Virus record (IMG/VR): IMGVR_UViG_3300038701_000923
Location: 1 to 22,944 of that record
Source: a virus
DNA: 22,944 nucleotides
Strand: one strand, 5' to 3'
Shown: positions 1-8,200 of the stretch, one piece after another
Layout of the letters: each line of letters begins with the position of its first letter
Position numbering within the stretch: the first letter of the stretch is position 1
The notes under the pieces: model-generated
Told to the model about the DNA's origin: nothing
Databases searched by the model: none
What the model saw: only the letters and a program-made list of their open reading frames with translations
Translations under genes and position numbers: made by a program

Positions 1-2
1 CG

Positions 3-143
3 TCTGATGTGAGCGCTATCAGCACGAACCACAGGATTAAGATTCTGAACGAATCCCCTGAACGGTATCTTGATATCAAATCCGTGGCGAACGTGGATAT
101 GCGAGATTCGCATTTTGAGTTGATGTGCGCCGAATGGAAATAA
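3..143 (+). CDS. Head-tail adaptor (head closure) protein, 3' end only
   Basis: The frame is open from the left edge of the window to TAA at 141-143, giving the last 46 residues of a protein that starts outside. The tail alternates short beta-strand-like stretches (HRIKILNESPERYLDIKSV, then an 'HFELMCAEW' end). That pattern fits the C-terminus of SPP1-type head-tail adaptor proteins, whose usual ending is a 'Y-I-x-V-D ... L-x-C-E' strand pair. Position also fits: it lies directly upstream of an HK97 gp10-type gene and overlaps it by about 19 nt, the usual order in siphovirus head-tail joining cassettes. The family assignment is an inference from a short fragment and context. Confidence 0.6.
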   Translation, partial: SDVSAISTNHRIKILNESPERYLDIKSVANVDMRDSHFELMCAEWK

Positions 144-625
144 AGCTGCGAACCGATTTCACCGATGCGTATGCCGCGCTTCGGAAGATTGATGACATAT
201 TTGAGCAGCGGAAAGTGACGCAGGCGGCGCTTCGTGCCTCCATGAAACCGATGCTTGGCAAGGCCAAATCGAGAGCGGCCAAAACGTCGGGTGCGCTTGC
301 GGAATCGCTCAAGATTCGCACGTTTAGACGCGGGCGCAATTTGGGCAAAAACGTGGCGCGGGCGGTCATTTACTCCGCGCGCAAAGACAAGAAAGCGATT
401 AACAAGATGCTGAATTACTACGGCATTTTTCAATCGCGCGTCAGAAAGGGCGTGAAGCACGCGCATTTGGTCGAGTTCGGCGCACGTTCCAGGGGTGGTG
501 GCACGATCCCTGCCCGGCCATTTTTGCGACCGGCATTTGACACGGGTGTGCCGGCGATGATTTCGGCGTTTCGCCGTGAGCTTGGCAAACGGGCTGACAA
601 GGCGTTCAAAAGGTTGCGCAAGTGA
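125..625 (+). CDS. HK97 gp10-like tail completion protein
   Basis: A 166-residue basic protein. It probably helps join or terminate the tail at the head-proximal end. The recognisable part is the C-terminal half, 'HLVEFGARSRGGGTIPARPF' followed by 'LRPAFDTG', which is the typical signature of the HK97 gp10 family (V-E-[FY]-G ... P-A-R-P-F-[LM]-R-P-A). The N-terminal half is helical and rich in Lys/Arg. GTG at 125 has GAG at 117-119 upstream with suitable spacing. ATG at 134 is an alternative start, three codons shorter. The start overlaps the upstream gene and the stop overlaps the next gene (GTGA at 622-625), so translation is coupled. Confidence 0.88.
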   Translation: MRRMEIKLRTDFTDAYAALRKIDDIFEQRKVTQAALRASMKPMLGKAKSRAAKTSGALAESLKIRTFRRGRNLGKNVARAVIYSARKDKKAINKMLNYYGIFQSRVRKGVKHAHLVEFGARSRGGGTIPARPFLRPAFDTGVPAMISAFRRELGKRADKAFKRLRK

Positions 626-1005
626 GAATCGAGGAAGCGATTGTAACGGCTGTTAATGCCGCCAGCCCGACGATAGCGCCGATTTACGCCAATACGTTGC
701 CGCCGCGCCCAACTTACCCGGCGATCACATACGCCCGTGTATCGACCACACAGCCCACCATATTGGACGGTGTAGACACACTGACGGATGTGCGGATTCA
801 GTTCGACATATGGGGCGAGTCGGTTTCATCCGTGAAGGATGCGGCGGACGCGCTCAGAACACTGCTGAACGGCACTAGGGGGGCGTTTGGCGGCATGACA
901 GTGCAATACATCAAGTTCGATGATGAAAACGACTTCGCGGACATTGACGGCGACCTGGAATCCCGCCGGGTGAGCATGGATTTTGTGTTCACGCTCCACG
1001 AGTAA
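622..1005 (+). CDS. DUF3168-type tail completion protein
   Basis: A 127-residue protein of the DUF3168/tail-completion (gp17-like) type. These proteins sit at the tail terminus and cap the tube before head joining. Visible hallmarks are the N-terminal helix (RIEEAIVTAVNAASP), then 'IYANTLPPRPTYPAITYARV', then an amphipathic 'VRIQFDIWGESVSSVKDAAD' strand-helix, and a final beta strand (RRVSMDFVFTLHE). The length is normal for the family. GTG at 622 overlaps the upstream TGA by four bases. It is the last gene before a pair of terminators, so it closes the head-tail joining cassette. Confidence 0.85.
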   Translation: MRIEEAIVTAVNAASPTIAPIYANTLPPRPTYPAITYARVSTTQPTILDGVDTLTDVRIQFDIWGESVSSVKDAADALRTLLNGTRGAFGGMTVQYIKFDDENDFADIDGDLESRRVSMDFVFTLHE

Positions 1006-1028
1006 CCCCTAAACAATTTCTTTTATCG

Positions 1029-1050
1029 GCCCGCTTCGGCGGGCTTTTTT
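1029..1050 (+). terminator. Intrinsic terminator 1, upstream of the tail tube gene
   Basis: A perfect 6-bp stem, GCCCGC (1029-1034) and GCGGGC (1039-1044), is closed by a stable TTCG tetraloop and followed directly by six T residues (1045-1050). This is a textbook rho-independent terminator reading rightward. It lies 23 nt after the DUF3168 gene, inside the structural operon. Confidence 0.9.
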
Positions 1051-1052
1051 AT

Positions 1053-1073
1053 GCCCCGGTCAGGGGCTTTTTT
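1053..1073 (+). terminator. Intrinsic terminator 2 (tandem)
   Basis: GCCCC (1053-1057) pairs with GGGGC (1063-1067) around the loop GGTCA and is followed by six T residues (1068-1073). It follows terminator 1 by 2 nt and ends just before the Shine-Dalgarno of the tail tube gene, so the two hairpins act in series on any transcript entering the tail genes from upstream. No convincing promoter is visible between them and the tube gene. Confidence 0.82.
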
Positions 1074-1086
1074 GTGAGGAAACCCC

Positions 1087-1515
1087 ATGACAAGTGCAAT
1101 TACTGGCGTTGGTGCTGAGTTTCAACTCGGTGACGCGGCCAGCCCTGAAGTTTTCACGAAGGTGGCAGAGGTCATTTCGATCTCTGGCCCGGAGCTTTCT
1201 GCTGAACAGGTAGAAGTTACTTCGCTTGATTCGACGGGCGGTTACAAAGAGTTCATTCCCGGTCTGCTTGACGGCGGCTCTGTAACGATTGAATTCAACT
1301 ACGTTGACGGAAACACGCAGCAGGAAGCGTTGCGTACTCGCGTTTCTACAGCAAGCCAGACGGCGCTGAATTATCGCATTCAGTTGCCTGACTCGCCGCT
1401 GTCTTACGTCACGTTTGCGGCAACTGTTGAATCGTATTCCATGAACGTGGAAACCGGCTCTGCTGTTACCGTTTCGTGTGGCGTGAAGATTTCCGGCGCT
1501 CCCGTTTGGTCGTAA
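1087..1515 (+). CDS. Major tail tube protein
   Basis: A 142-residue protein that should polymerise into the hexameric rings of the non-contractile tail tube. The sequence is almost all beta, with the usual phrases of the siphovirus tube family: 'VAEVISISGPELSAEQVEVT', 'GYKEFIPGLLDGGSVTIEFN', and a final 'SCGVKISGAP'. The length is typical for short lambda/TP901-like tube proteins that lack the extra Ig domain. GAGGA at 1076-1080, 6 nt before ATG 1087, is a good ribosome-binding site. It stands alone after two terminators and is not translationally coupled to its neighbours, as expected for a protein needed in far greater amount than the tail-completion proteins. Confidence 0.9.
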   Translation: MTSAITGVGAEFQLGDAASPEVFTKVAEVISISGPELSAEQVEVTSLDSTGGYKEFIPGLLDGGSVTIEFNYVDGNTQQEALRTRVSTASQTALNYRIQLPDSPLSYVTFAATVESYSMNVETGSAVTVSCGVKISGAPVWS

Positions 1516-1551
1516 TCCCTTTTTTTATTCTCTGACTTCGGAGGTTAGCGC

Positions 1552-1908
1552 ATGAGCGCATTAAGCAAGTTCGGCAAGTACCGTCCCGGCGTTGTCCCTG
1601 TCACCGTTCCAGATTGGGGCGATGAAGTGATTTACGTCAAGGGCATGGACGCATCCGCGATGGAGGCGTTTTTCGCCATTCACGGCGCAGAAAAAGACGA
1701 GGCATACTCTGCCGAGAGGTCTGCGCGCGTGATTGTCCTGCATCTTTGTGACGAGCATGGTAACAGGCTTGTCAGTGAAGATGACCGGGACGAGGCGGTG
1801 CGGGAACTCTGCGGGCATAAGTTTTCTGTTATTTCGCACCTGTTAGCCGAATGCATGAACGCATCCGGCCTTAGTCAGGGCGAAATCGAGGAAACAGCAA
1901 AAAACTAG
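1552..1908 (+). CDS. Tail assembly chaperone, G-like frame
   Basis: A 118-residue protein, the counterpart of lambda gpG. It would bind the tape measure protein during tail assembly and not remain in the virion. The fold is inferred: an N-terminal beta part (VVPVTVPDWGDEVIYVKGM) followed by helices and 'VSEDDRDEAVRELCGHKFSVISHLLAECMNASGL', typical of phage tail assembly chaperones. GGAGG at 1540-1544, 7 nt before ATG 1552, is a strong ribosome-binding site. The last codons are AAA AAC TAG preceded by A, a -1 slippery heptamer, so a minor fraction of product should continue into the next frame. Position between tube and tape measure genes matches all G/GT systems. Confidence 0.87.
   Translation: MSALSKFGKYRPGVVPVTVPDWGDEVIYVKGMDASAMEAFFAIHGAEKDEAYSAERSARVIVLHLCDEHGNRLVSEDDRDEAVRELCGHKFSVISHLLAECMNASGLSQGEIEETAKN
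1899..1905 (+). promoter_or_regulatory. Programmed -1 ribosomal frameshift site (A AAA AAC)
   Basis: In the chaperone frame the codons are GCA AAA AAC TAG, so positions 1899-1905 read A AAA AAC, a canonical X XXY YYZ heptamer immediately before the stop codon. Slipping back one base gives CTA at 1905-1907 and an open frame to the TGA at 2226-2228. The fusion is 118 residues plus 107 (225 in all), the arrangement of the lambda G-GT pair. Confidence 0.88.
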
Positions 1909-2228
1909 AGCGCCAGCCGTTGCACGTTTTTGTGTTTCGGTTGGCGTTAAGGTTAGGCAAGACAAAGCAGGAACTAATTCGCGATCTTGGCCCGCGAGAG
2001 CTTGGCGAGTGGATGGCGTACTTTGACCTGGAGCCGCCCGACGAGCATCACGAACAGATGTTCGGGGCGCTGATGGCGGGTATGTATAACAGTTCCGGTA
2101 ATTCCCGAAAGGCGTATCAGGCGAAGGACTTTTTACCGAAACGCGAACGCCTGTTCGAGTCGGTGGAATTAAAGCGCAAGCGTGCCGCCGATCAAATCCG
2201 TGCAATTTTTGGAAAGCCTAAGAAATGA
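1905..2228 (+). CDS. Tail assembly chaperone, T-like extension made by frameshift
   Basis: This 107-codon frame is read only as the C-terminal part of a 225-residue GT-type fusion. Its residues (FRLALRLGKTKQELIRDLGPRELGEWMAYFDLEPP ... AKDFLPK) match the DUF4035/minor-tail-T type. In lambda, gpGT uses its T domain to recruit the tube protein while the G domain coats the tape measure. The only available independent start is TTG at 1920, which has no ribosome-binding site, so I take the frame from the slip point at 1905. Its TGA overlaps the ATG of the tape measure gene (ATGA at 2225-2228). Confidence 0.83.
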   Translation, partial: LERQPLHVFVFRLALRLGKTKQELIRDLGPRELGEWMAYFDLEPPDEHHEQMFGALMAGMYNSSGNSRKAYQAKDFLPKRERLFESVELKRKRAADQIRAIFGKPKK

Positions 2229-4321
2229 CAAAGGCAGTCGCATCAGCGTCGATTGACGTAACCGCCAATATAACAAAGCTGCAAAAGCAGCTCGACAGGG
2301 CGGAAGGCCGCATCAAGCGGATGGAGGGAAAAGCCCGCCGTTCGTCGCGCGGCATACAGAGATCGTTCCGCGATGTTTCCACGGTTGGGCGTAACGTCGC
2401 CATTGCGGCGGCGGGAATTGGTGTGGCATTTGCTGCGGCCGCGAGGCAGATAAGCGATGCGGGCATCAAAATGCAAGGGTTCGAGCGCGCCTTCCGCGCC
2501 GCAACGGGTTCGACGGAGGCGGGCGCAGCCGAGATGCAGTTCGTCCGCAAGGAGGCCGACCGGCTTGGCCTGAGCTTTGAGGGCGCTGCGGGGGGCTATG
2601 CAAAGCTGTCAGCAGCGGCAAAGGGCACGGCGATTGAAGGCGCGCAGGCGCGGGATATTTTTACCGCCGTTTCCGAAGCGTCCCGAGTGCTGTCGCTGTC
2701 ATCTGAACAGACGGCGGGCGCACTTACTGCCATTGAGCAGATTATCTCAAAAGGCAAGGTGCAGGCGGAAGAACTGCGCGGCCAGTTGGGTGAACGGCTC
2801 CCCGGTGCATTCCAGATCGCTGCGCGGGCGATGAACCTCACCACCGCTGAACTCGACAAGATGCTGGAACTCGGACAGGTCACTGCCGAGGATATGCTTC
2901 CGGCATTCGCCGAGGAGTTGCGCAAGACGTTCGGCCCGGAGGTTCCATCAGCGGCTAACGATGCGCAGGCGGCGTATAACCGATTCGGTAACGCGATATT
3001 CGACCTACAGACCGCGATTGCATCATCCGGGGTTCTGGATGCGCTGACAAGTCTTGCAGAATATTCGACAAATGCCGCGCGTGAAATAGGCGTTTTTCTC
3101 ACGAGGGTTGGTTTGCTGAAAAACGCTTCTGGCATTCAGAAGCTCGAAGCGGAAATGGCCGATGTAAACGCCGAACTTGCAACGGCAACCCGGCAACTGA
3201 ACGTCATGCGGGGCATTGTCGAGAGGCAAGGCCCGTCCGAGGTTATCAGCGCAAAAGCACTACGGGAACAAGAGGTTGAGGTTCGGCGGCTTGAGTTTGC
3301 GTTGACGGCGGTTGTTAAAAAACGCAACGCGCTTAAATTCGGGGAAACGCCCTCGCCGGTCATCAGCAAGCCGGAAGCAATATCCGGCAATGGTGGGGGA
3401 GTAAAAGACCCGGAAGAAGTAGAAGCGACTGGGGCAGCGATTGACCTGGACGCTCTGCGGGCACAGGAAGAACAAGCCACGCAAATCCGTTTGGAGGCAC
3501 TGCGCCGAAGAAAGGAAGCGGAAGCCGCGTTAAACGCGCAGTTCGCAGCAGTGGAGCTACAAAACAAGGCGCTGACAGACGAGCAATTGCTTGAAGCTGC
3601 ACGGCAATTCGCGTCGGCCAAAGTCATCGCGCAAGTCGAAGCGGAACGGGCTGCGAAAGGCGCGCTCGATATTCCGTTGACCGACGAGGAAAAGATTGAG
3701 GCAACGCGGGAGTTCAACGACCGCATGATTGCCGAGTATGAAAGGCTGGCGTCAGAGCAGGCACGGGCGTCCGCCAAAGGCGCACAGGCGGTCGCAGATA
3801 ACGCGAAGCGCGAGGCAGATGCAAAGCTGTATTTTCAAGGCGTTATGTTGGGCGGCGCTAAACAGTTCTTTACCAAAAACAAAGCCCTGTCGAAAGCGAT
3901 CAACGCCTTTGAGCAGCGCGAACAGTTGGTCAAGGCGTGGAACGCGACCAAAACCGGCATGACTAAAGCCCTTGAGTGGGGCTGGCCGATGGGGCCTATA
4001 TTCGCCGCCGCGATTGGTGCGATGGGCGCGGCCAACATCGCGTCGATGATCGGTGTCGGCGGTGGTGGTGGTGTTGGGTCTGTTGGCGGCGTCGGTGCTG
4101 GCTCTGCGCCCCGCACTCCGCCCCCGGTGGATAACACGGAGCCCAACGAACGCGAGGGCCAGGCAGCCGTGCAGATTGTATTTAACGGCGACATGAACGG
4201 GTGGGACGAATACGTGCAAGAAAAGGTTGTGACATCCATCCGTGACGCGGTGAAGGAACGGGACGTTATTTTGATTGACAGCGAATCTCGGAACGCTCAA
4301 GACCTGGTTGGTGACATCTGA
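2225..4321 (+). CDS. Tape measure protein
   Basis: A 698-residue protein that sets tail length and is ejected ahead of the DNA. Residues about 1-60 are coiled coil with a basic stretch (LQKQLDRAEGRIKRMEGKAR). Residues about 75-240 form a tape-measure N-terminal domain, with the phrases 'FRAATGSTEAG', 'IISKGKVQAEELRGQLGERL' and 'ELGQVTAEDMLPAFAEEL'. The middle is long charged helix. Around residues 575-630 lies a hydrophobic Gly/Ala stretch (GWPMGPIFAAAIGAMGAANI followed by a Gly-rich run) that could span a membrane. At roughly 0.15 nm per residue, the family rule of thumb, an unprocessed protein would give a tail of about 100 nm. It is coupled to the chaperone pair by ATGA and to the next gene by TGATG at 4319-4323. 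Confidence 0.93.
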   Translation: MTKAVASASIDVTANITKLQKQLDRAEGRIKRMEGKARRSSRGIQRSFRDVSTVGRNVAIAAAGIGVAFAAAARQISDAGIKMQGFERAFRAATGSTEAGAAEMQFVRKEADRLGLSFEGAAGGYAKLSAAAKGTAIEGAQARDIFTAVSEASRVLSLSSEQTAGALTAIEQIISKGKVQAEELRGQLGERLPGAFQIAARAMNLTTAELDKMLELGQVTAEDMLPAFAEELRKTFGPEVPSAANDAQAAYNRFGNAIFDLQTAIASSGVLDALTSLAEYSTNAAREIGVFLTRVGLLKNASGIQKLEAEMADVNAELATATRQLNVMRGIVERQGPSEVISAKALREQEVEVRRLEFALTAVVKKRNALKFGETPSPVISKPEAISGNGGGVKDPEEVEATGAAIDLDALRAQEEQATQIRLEALRRRKEAEAALNAQFAAVELQNKALTDEQLLEAARQFASAKVIAQVEAERAAKGALDIPLTDEEKIEATREFNDRMIAEYERLASEQARASAKGAQAVADNAKREADAKLYFQGVMLGGAKQFFTKNKALSKAINAFEQREQLVKAWNATKTGMTKALEWGWPMGPIFAAAIGAMGAANIASMIGVGGGGGVGSVGGVGAGSAPRTPPPVDNTEPNEREGQAAVQIVFNGDMNGWDEYVQEKVVTSIRDAVKERDVILIDSESRNAQDLVGDI

Positions 4322-5295
4322 TGCGCATTCGTTATACGGCACTGCGGGAAATCAACACGGCGGGCGAGCCGCGTCAGGTCTATGATTTTTCCGGGGCTGA
4401 CGATTACCGTTTTACCGCGCCGAGCGTTTTTGACCCCAGTCAGGAGTACGAACTTCGGTGCAAGTTCTATATAAACGAGCTTGGCGCTAATGCACAGCGC
4501 ATTATTTCGATAACGGGGAGTTATTCCGTTTATGTGTCAACGGGAAACTATATTGGCGTAACAGACAATGCAGACGGCAAAACGTCGAACTTCACGACTC
4601 TCACTGTGGATGATGGGCAAGAATATGATCTGCGATTCTTTTATGACGGGATCGGCAATTACACTGTCTCGCTGAACAATTTGAGCGAATCGGATGTTAC
4701 AGCCGCATCGCCTCTCCCGTCAGGGTTAACAACCGTTTATCTGGGAAACACATCCGGGTCGTCTGATCTGGATGGGTTCGTGTTCGATGTGGAGCTATAC
4801 GAAAGCGGCACATTAACGCATTCGTGGGCGTGTGATGACGGTTCTGGAACGACGTTCGCAGATGGCACAGGGTCGGATGACATGAATCGTGCCGGGTCGG
4901 CATCACCGGAACCGCTAGGGTGGAAAACATACACCCCGGAGCACTATTCCGGCGGCTTATATACGAAAACGATCAGGCTCAAGGAATACGACCGGAAGCG
5001 GGACGTAAAGCAGAACACACTAACGTCCATGTCGGGCGTATACCGGACAACATCGCTCCGCACTGACGTAATGTACAACTGCACTACAGAACCAATGACC
5101 GGGGCGGATAAACGCGATATGCGGGAATTTCTCGCGTCATCCGAGAACGGCCTTCAGTTTGAATTTGATGACGGTTCCGGTGATTTCGTGTGGTGCGTGA
5201 TGGAAGGCGGCTATACGGAATCCAGGGCCGTGAGAAGGGGCGACGGCGGCGACGGCGATTATTTTACCTATCGGTGGAAGCATCGTGAGGTCTGA
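4321..5295 (+). CDS. Tail-tip (probable distal tail) protein with lectin-like insertion
   Basis: A 324-residue protein directly after the tape measure gene, where the distal tail or lambda gpM-like protein normally lies. A short N-terminal strand (MRIRYTALREI) and the C-terminal third from about residue 213 (GLYTKTIRLKEYDRKRDV ... YFTYRWKHREV) look like the tail-tip part. Between them, residues about 20-190 read as a LamG/concanavalin-like jelly roll ('VYDFSGADDYRFTAPSVFDP', 'YELRCKFYINE', 'LDGFVFDVELYE'). I infer that the insertion decorates the tip and binds surface sugar. The stop overlaps the following GTG start by 11 nt. The exact tail-tip family is not certain; position carries most of the weight. 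Confidence 0.68.
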   Translation: MRIRYTALREINTAGEPRQVYDFSGADDYRFTAPSVFDPSQEYELRCKFYINELGANAQRIISITGSYSVYVSTGNYIGVTDNADGKTSNFTTLTVDDGQEYDLRFFYDGIGNYTVSLNNLSESDVTAASPLPSGLTTVYLGNTSGSSDLDGFVFDVELYESGTLTHSWACDDGSGTTFADGTGSDDMNRAGSASPEPLGWKTYTPEHYSGGLYTKTIRLKEYDRKRDVKQNTLTSMSGVYRTTSLRTDVMYNCTTEPMTGADKRDMREFLASSENGLQFEFDDGSGDFVWCVMEGGYTESRAVRRGDGGDGDYFTYRWKHREV

Positions 5296-8200
5296 CGACT
5301 GGAATACGTTCGCGGCTTATAATTTTGGTTGGGCGCGAAAACCACGATTCGTTGTTGAAATCGTTTACGATGACGAGAACGTCGTTCTCACATCGCACGA
5401 ACACCCGAAAAACCTTGAAGGGCAAGTCCTTGAGGGGTTTTTGGAAGGCGTAAGTTCGACCAGTAATGCTGTTTACCCGATCGACGGGCGCAGCGAAATC
5501 GGCGGTTTGACAGTATCGGCGCTCGATGTCTCGACGCCCAAACGTTCTTGGGTGTATGACCTCGGCGGCGTTCACTGGTTTCGCCAAGATGGATCGAGGT
5601 TTCACGCGAACCGAAAAACGCGGATTCGGGCGTATTTCGTTATTGACGAGGCGAGCCCAACCACAACGGCGTCCATATTCTCAGTTGAGGGCGTTCTGTA
5701 TTACATGATCAGTGATACGGGGCAGGTTCGCGTTTACGATTCAGCGGCGGTTGCATTTACTAATACCGGCCTGTACGTGGAGCCGGGCAAAATCCACCGC
5801 GCCGAGATTGAGTGGGATGGTGAGGGTAACTTCTACGTCTGGCTTGACGGCCAGAAATACAGCCCGAGCCCTGCGACCACCTACACAATAGAATCCCCCG
5901 TCAACTCAGGGGCGCTTTACATTGGGGGGCGGTGGACGGTCTTCACAGAGGGGCGCGTATGGGGTGTGAAAGCATGGGATGAAGGCGTCCTGAAATGTGA
6001 CGCACCAATGAACGAAGGGCATGGAATCCCTCGCGAGTATGTATACAAGCGCGAAATGGTGCGCCTGAGCAGGACAGCGGGCGCAGCCGGGTGGGCTCGA
6101 CAAACGCTGGATAACATTTCAGACGTTCTGCGGGCAAAGATTAACGACAGCAGTTCCCCGGCGAACCCACAGGGAACATTCGAGCGGGAACTCCGTTTAT
6201 ACGTCGGGTTTACTGATGATTTCGACGATTATGTGCGGGTAATAACCACCTACATTGACTCTGTCGATACGCAGGACGGGGAATACACGTTCCGGTGTTC
6301 TGATGTAACGAAACTGCTCCGCAGAAACGTATTTGAGCGCAAAACGTGGCGACTCACTTCCGATCTGGATGATGGCTCCGCCAGCCCGCAGCCCGACATT
6401 CCGTTAAGCGAATCACCCGACGATGTGCGCTGCCCCCACACAGCAGCATTCACGGACGCGCCTAGCGAAACCGTGGGGTATATCAAGGTAAAGGATACCG
6501 GCGAGATAATCCGCTATACAGGCGTTTCCGACAGCCCTGCGGCATTTACCGGCATTACTCGTGGCGTCATGGGCACTAACGCCGCGGCTACGTCGGGCGA
6601 CTACGCGAACGGGGTGGACAATTATCCCGAGCTTGAGGAAGTCATTTACCTGGAAATGCCTGCGCCTCAACTGGCGTATGCAGTCATTACCGGGCGGATA
6701 TTCGGTTCGTCACCGATGGCGACGTTGCCCGATCACTGGCACATGGGCGTGTCTGTTGACAAGATGGCAACCTCCGAATGGGAAGGCATCGGGCCGGATT
6801 TATATGACAGCGATATCGCCGGGCTTGTTCTGTATTTCAACCATCTGAAAAAGACGGACGGTAAAAAGTTCGTCGAGAACGAAATTCACCGGCTTGTCGG
6901 AACATATTCGCCCATCAACACAGACGGCACGTTAGGGCTTGCCCGAATCAACCGTGTGCTGTCGGGCTCGAGTGCGGACGGGTTGCTCTATCAAGACCAG
7001 ATCGTTAGTTACACGCCCGCTAAAACCGTCTCGCGGGACGTTATCAATTCATATCGGATTGATTACCAGTGGAACGGGGAAAAGTACCTTAATTCGTTCC
7101 TGTTCACTGACGCGGATTCGGTGGCGATAAATGGCGCGTCGAAAACGAAGGTTCTCAAGTTCAAAGGTCTGCATACGTCGCGCCATTCCGTTTCGCTTAT
7201 CGCGCAGCTTATCAACACGCTGCAAGACAGGTACAGAAACCCGCCGATTGAAATGGGCGTCAATCTGCTGCCCGAATACAACATCATCGAATCTAATGAT
7301 GTCATTACGGTGGTGCTGTATTCGCAATCCGAATTTGCGGATTCATCCAATGTGTTCATAAATCGGCCCTTCGAGGTTCAGCGGACTTCGGTGGACTGGG
7401 TTCGCGGTGATGTGCGGCTGCAACTGTTCGCGTCAACTGGCACTGGCGGCGCGGCCATGTACACGCCAAACATCGTGCTGGCGGATGCGTTCTATACATC
7501 GAAAGGCACGGACATTGCCACGATGGAAAGCCCGTCACCGATTGACGGAGCGGGCAACCTGTTGGCCGACCTGACGCTAACGGGCGATGCGGATATGACC
7601 GCAGCGGGCGCGGTTTATTATGTAGATGGCGACTTTACCGTACCCAACGGGGTTACGTTGACCGTTGAGGACAACGTCCAGCTGCGGGTTAAGGGTACGT
7701 TTACCGTTAACGGCACGGTTGACGGGGTTGGAAATGGGAAAGCGGGGGCCACGGATACACGGGGGATCGGGTCGGGGCTGTGGCTGCGTCCGTTTTGTAT
7801 CGAGGGAACATCCGGTTTTATCGGCAATACCCGATCAACCGACAGCGCGGGACATCACGGCGGTGACTGGTGGCAGTGTTCGGGGTTGCTCACCGAGGGC
7901 CAGCATTCAACATTCCCTGACGTATTGTTGAATGCGGGCGACCAGACCGCCTCGCCCGTTCCTGCGGACGTAACAGGCGTCCCCACAGATATGCGTGGCA
8001 CTTCTGGTGCTACAGGCGCGATGGCCTGCCGGGAGTATTGGGGGTACCGATATATCGAGGCTCGTGGCGGCGACGGTGGCGACGGTGGGGCGGGCGTTTG
8101 TGTTATCGCGCGAGGCATGGGGGCGGGTGCAAACGGTCTTATTAACCTGTCCGGCGGGGATGGTGCCGAGGGGGAAACGTGGACTGTAACAGGCGGTTAC

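Noticed and set aside
1920-2228. Independent gene starting at TTG 1920
   Set aside because: No ribosome-binding site; the -1 heptamer just upstream explains expression as a fusion.
3136-3777. 213-codon minus-strand frame rich in Ser/Ala
   Set aside because: Antisense to the tape measure gene, with a composition typical of a shadow frame and no ribosome-binding site or family signature.
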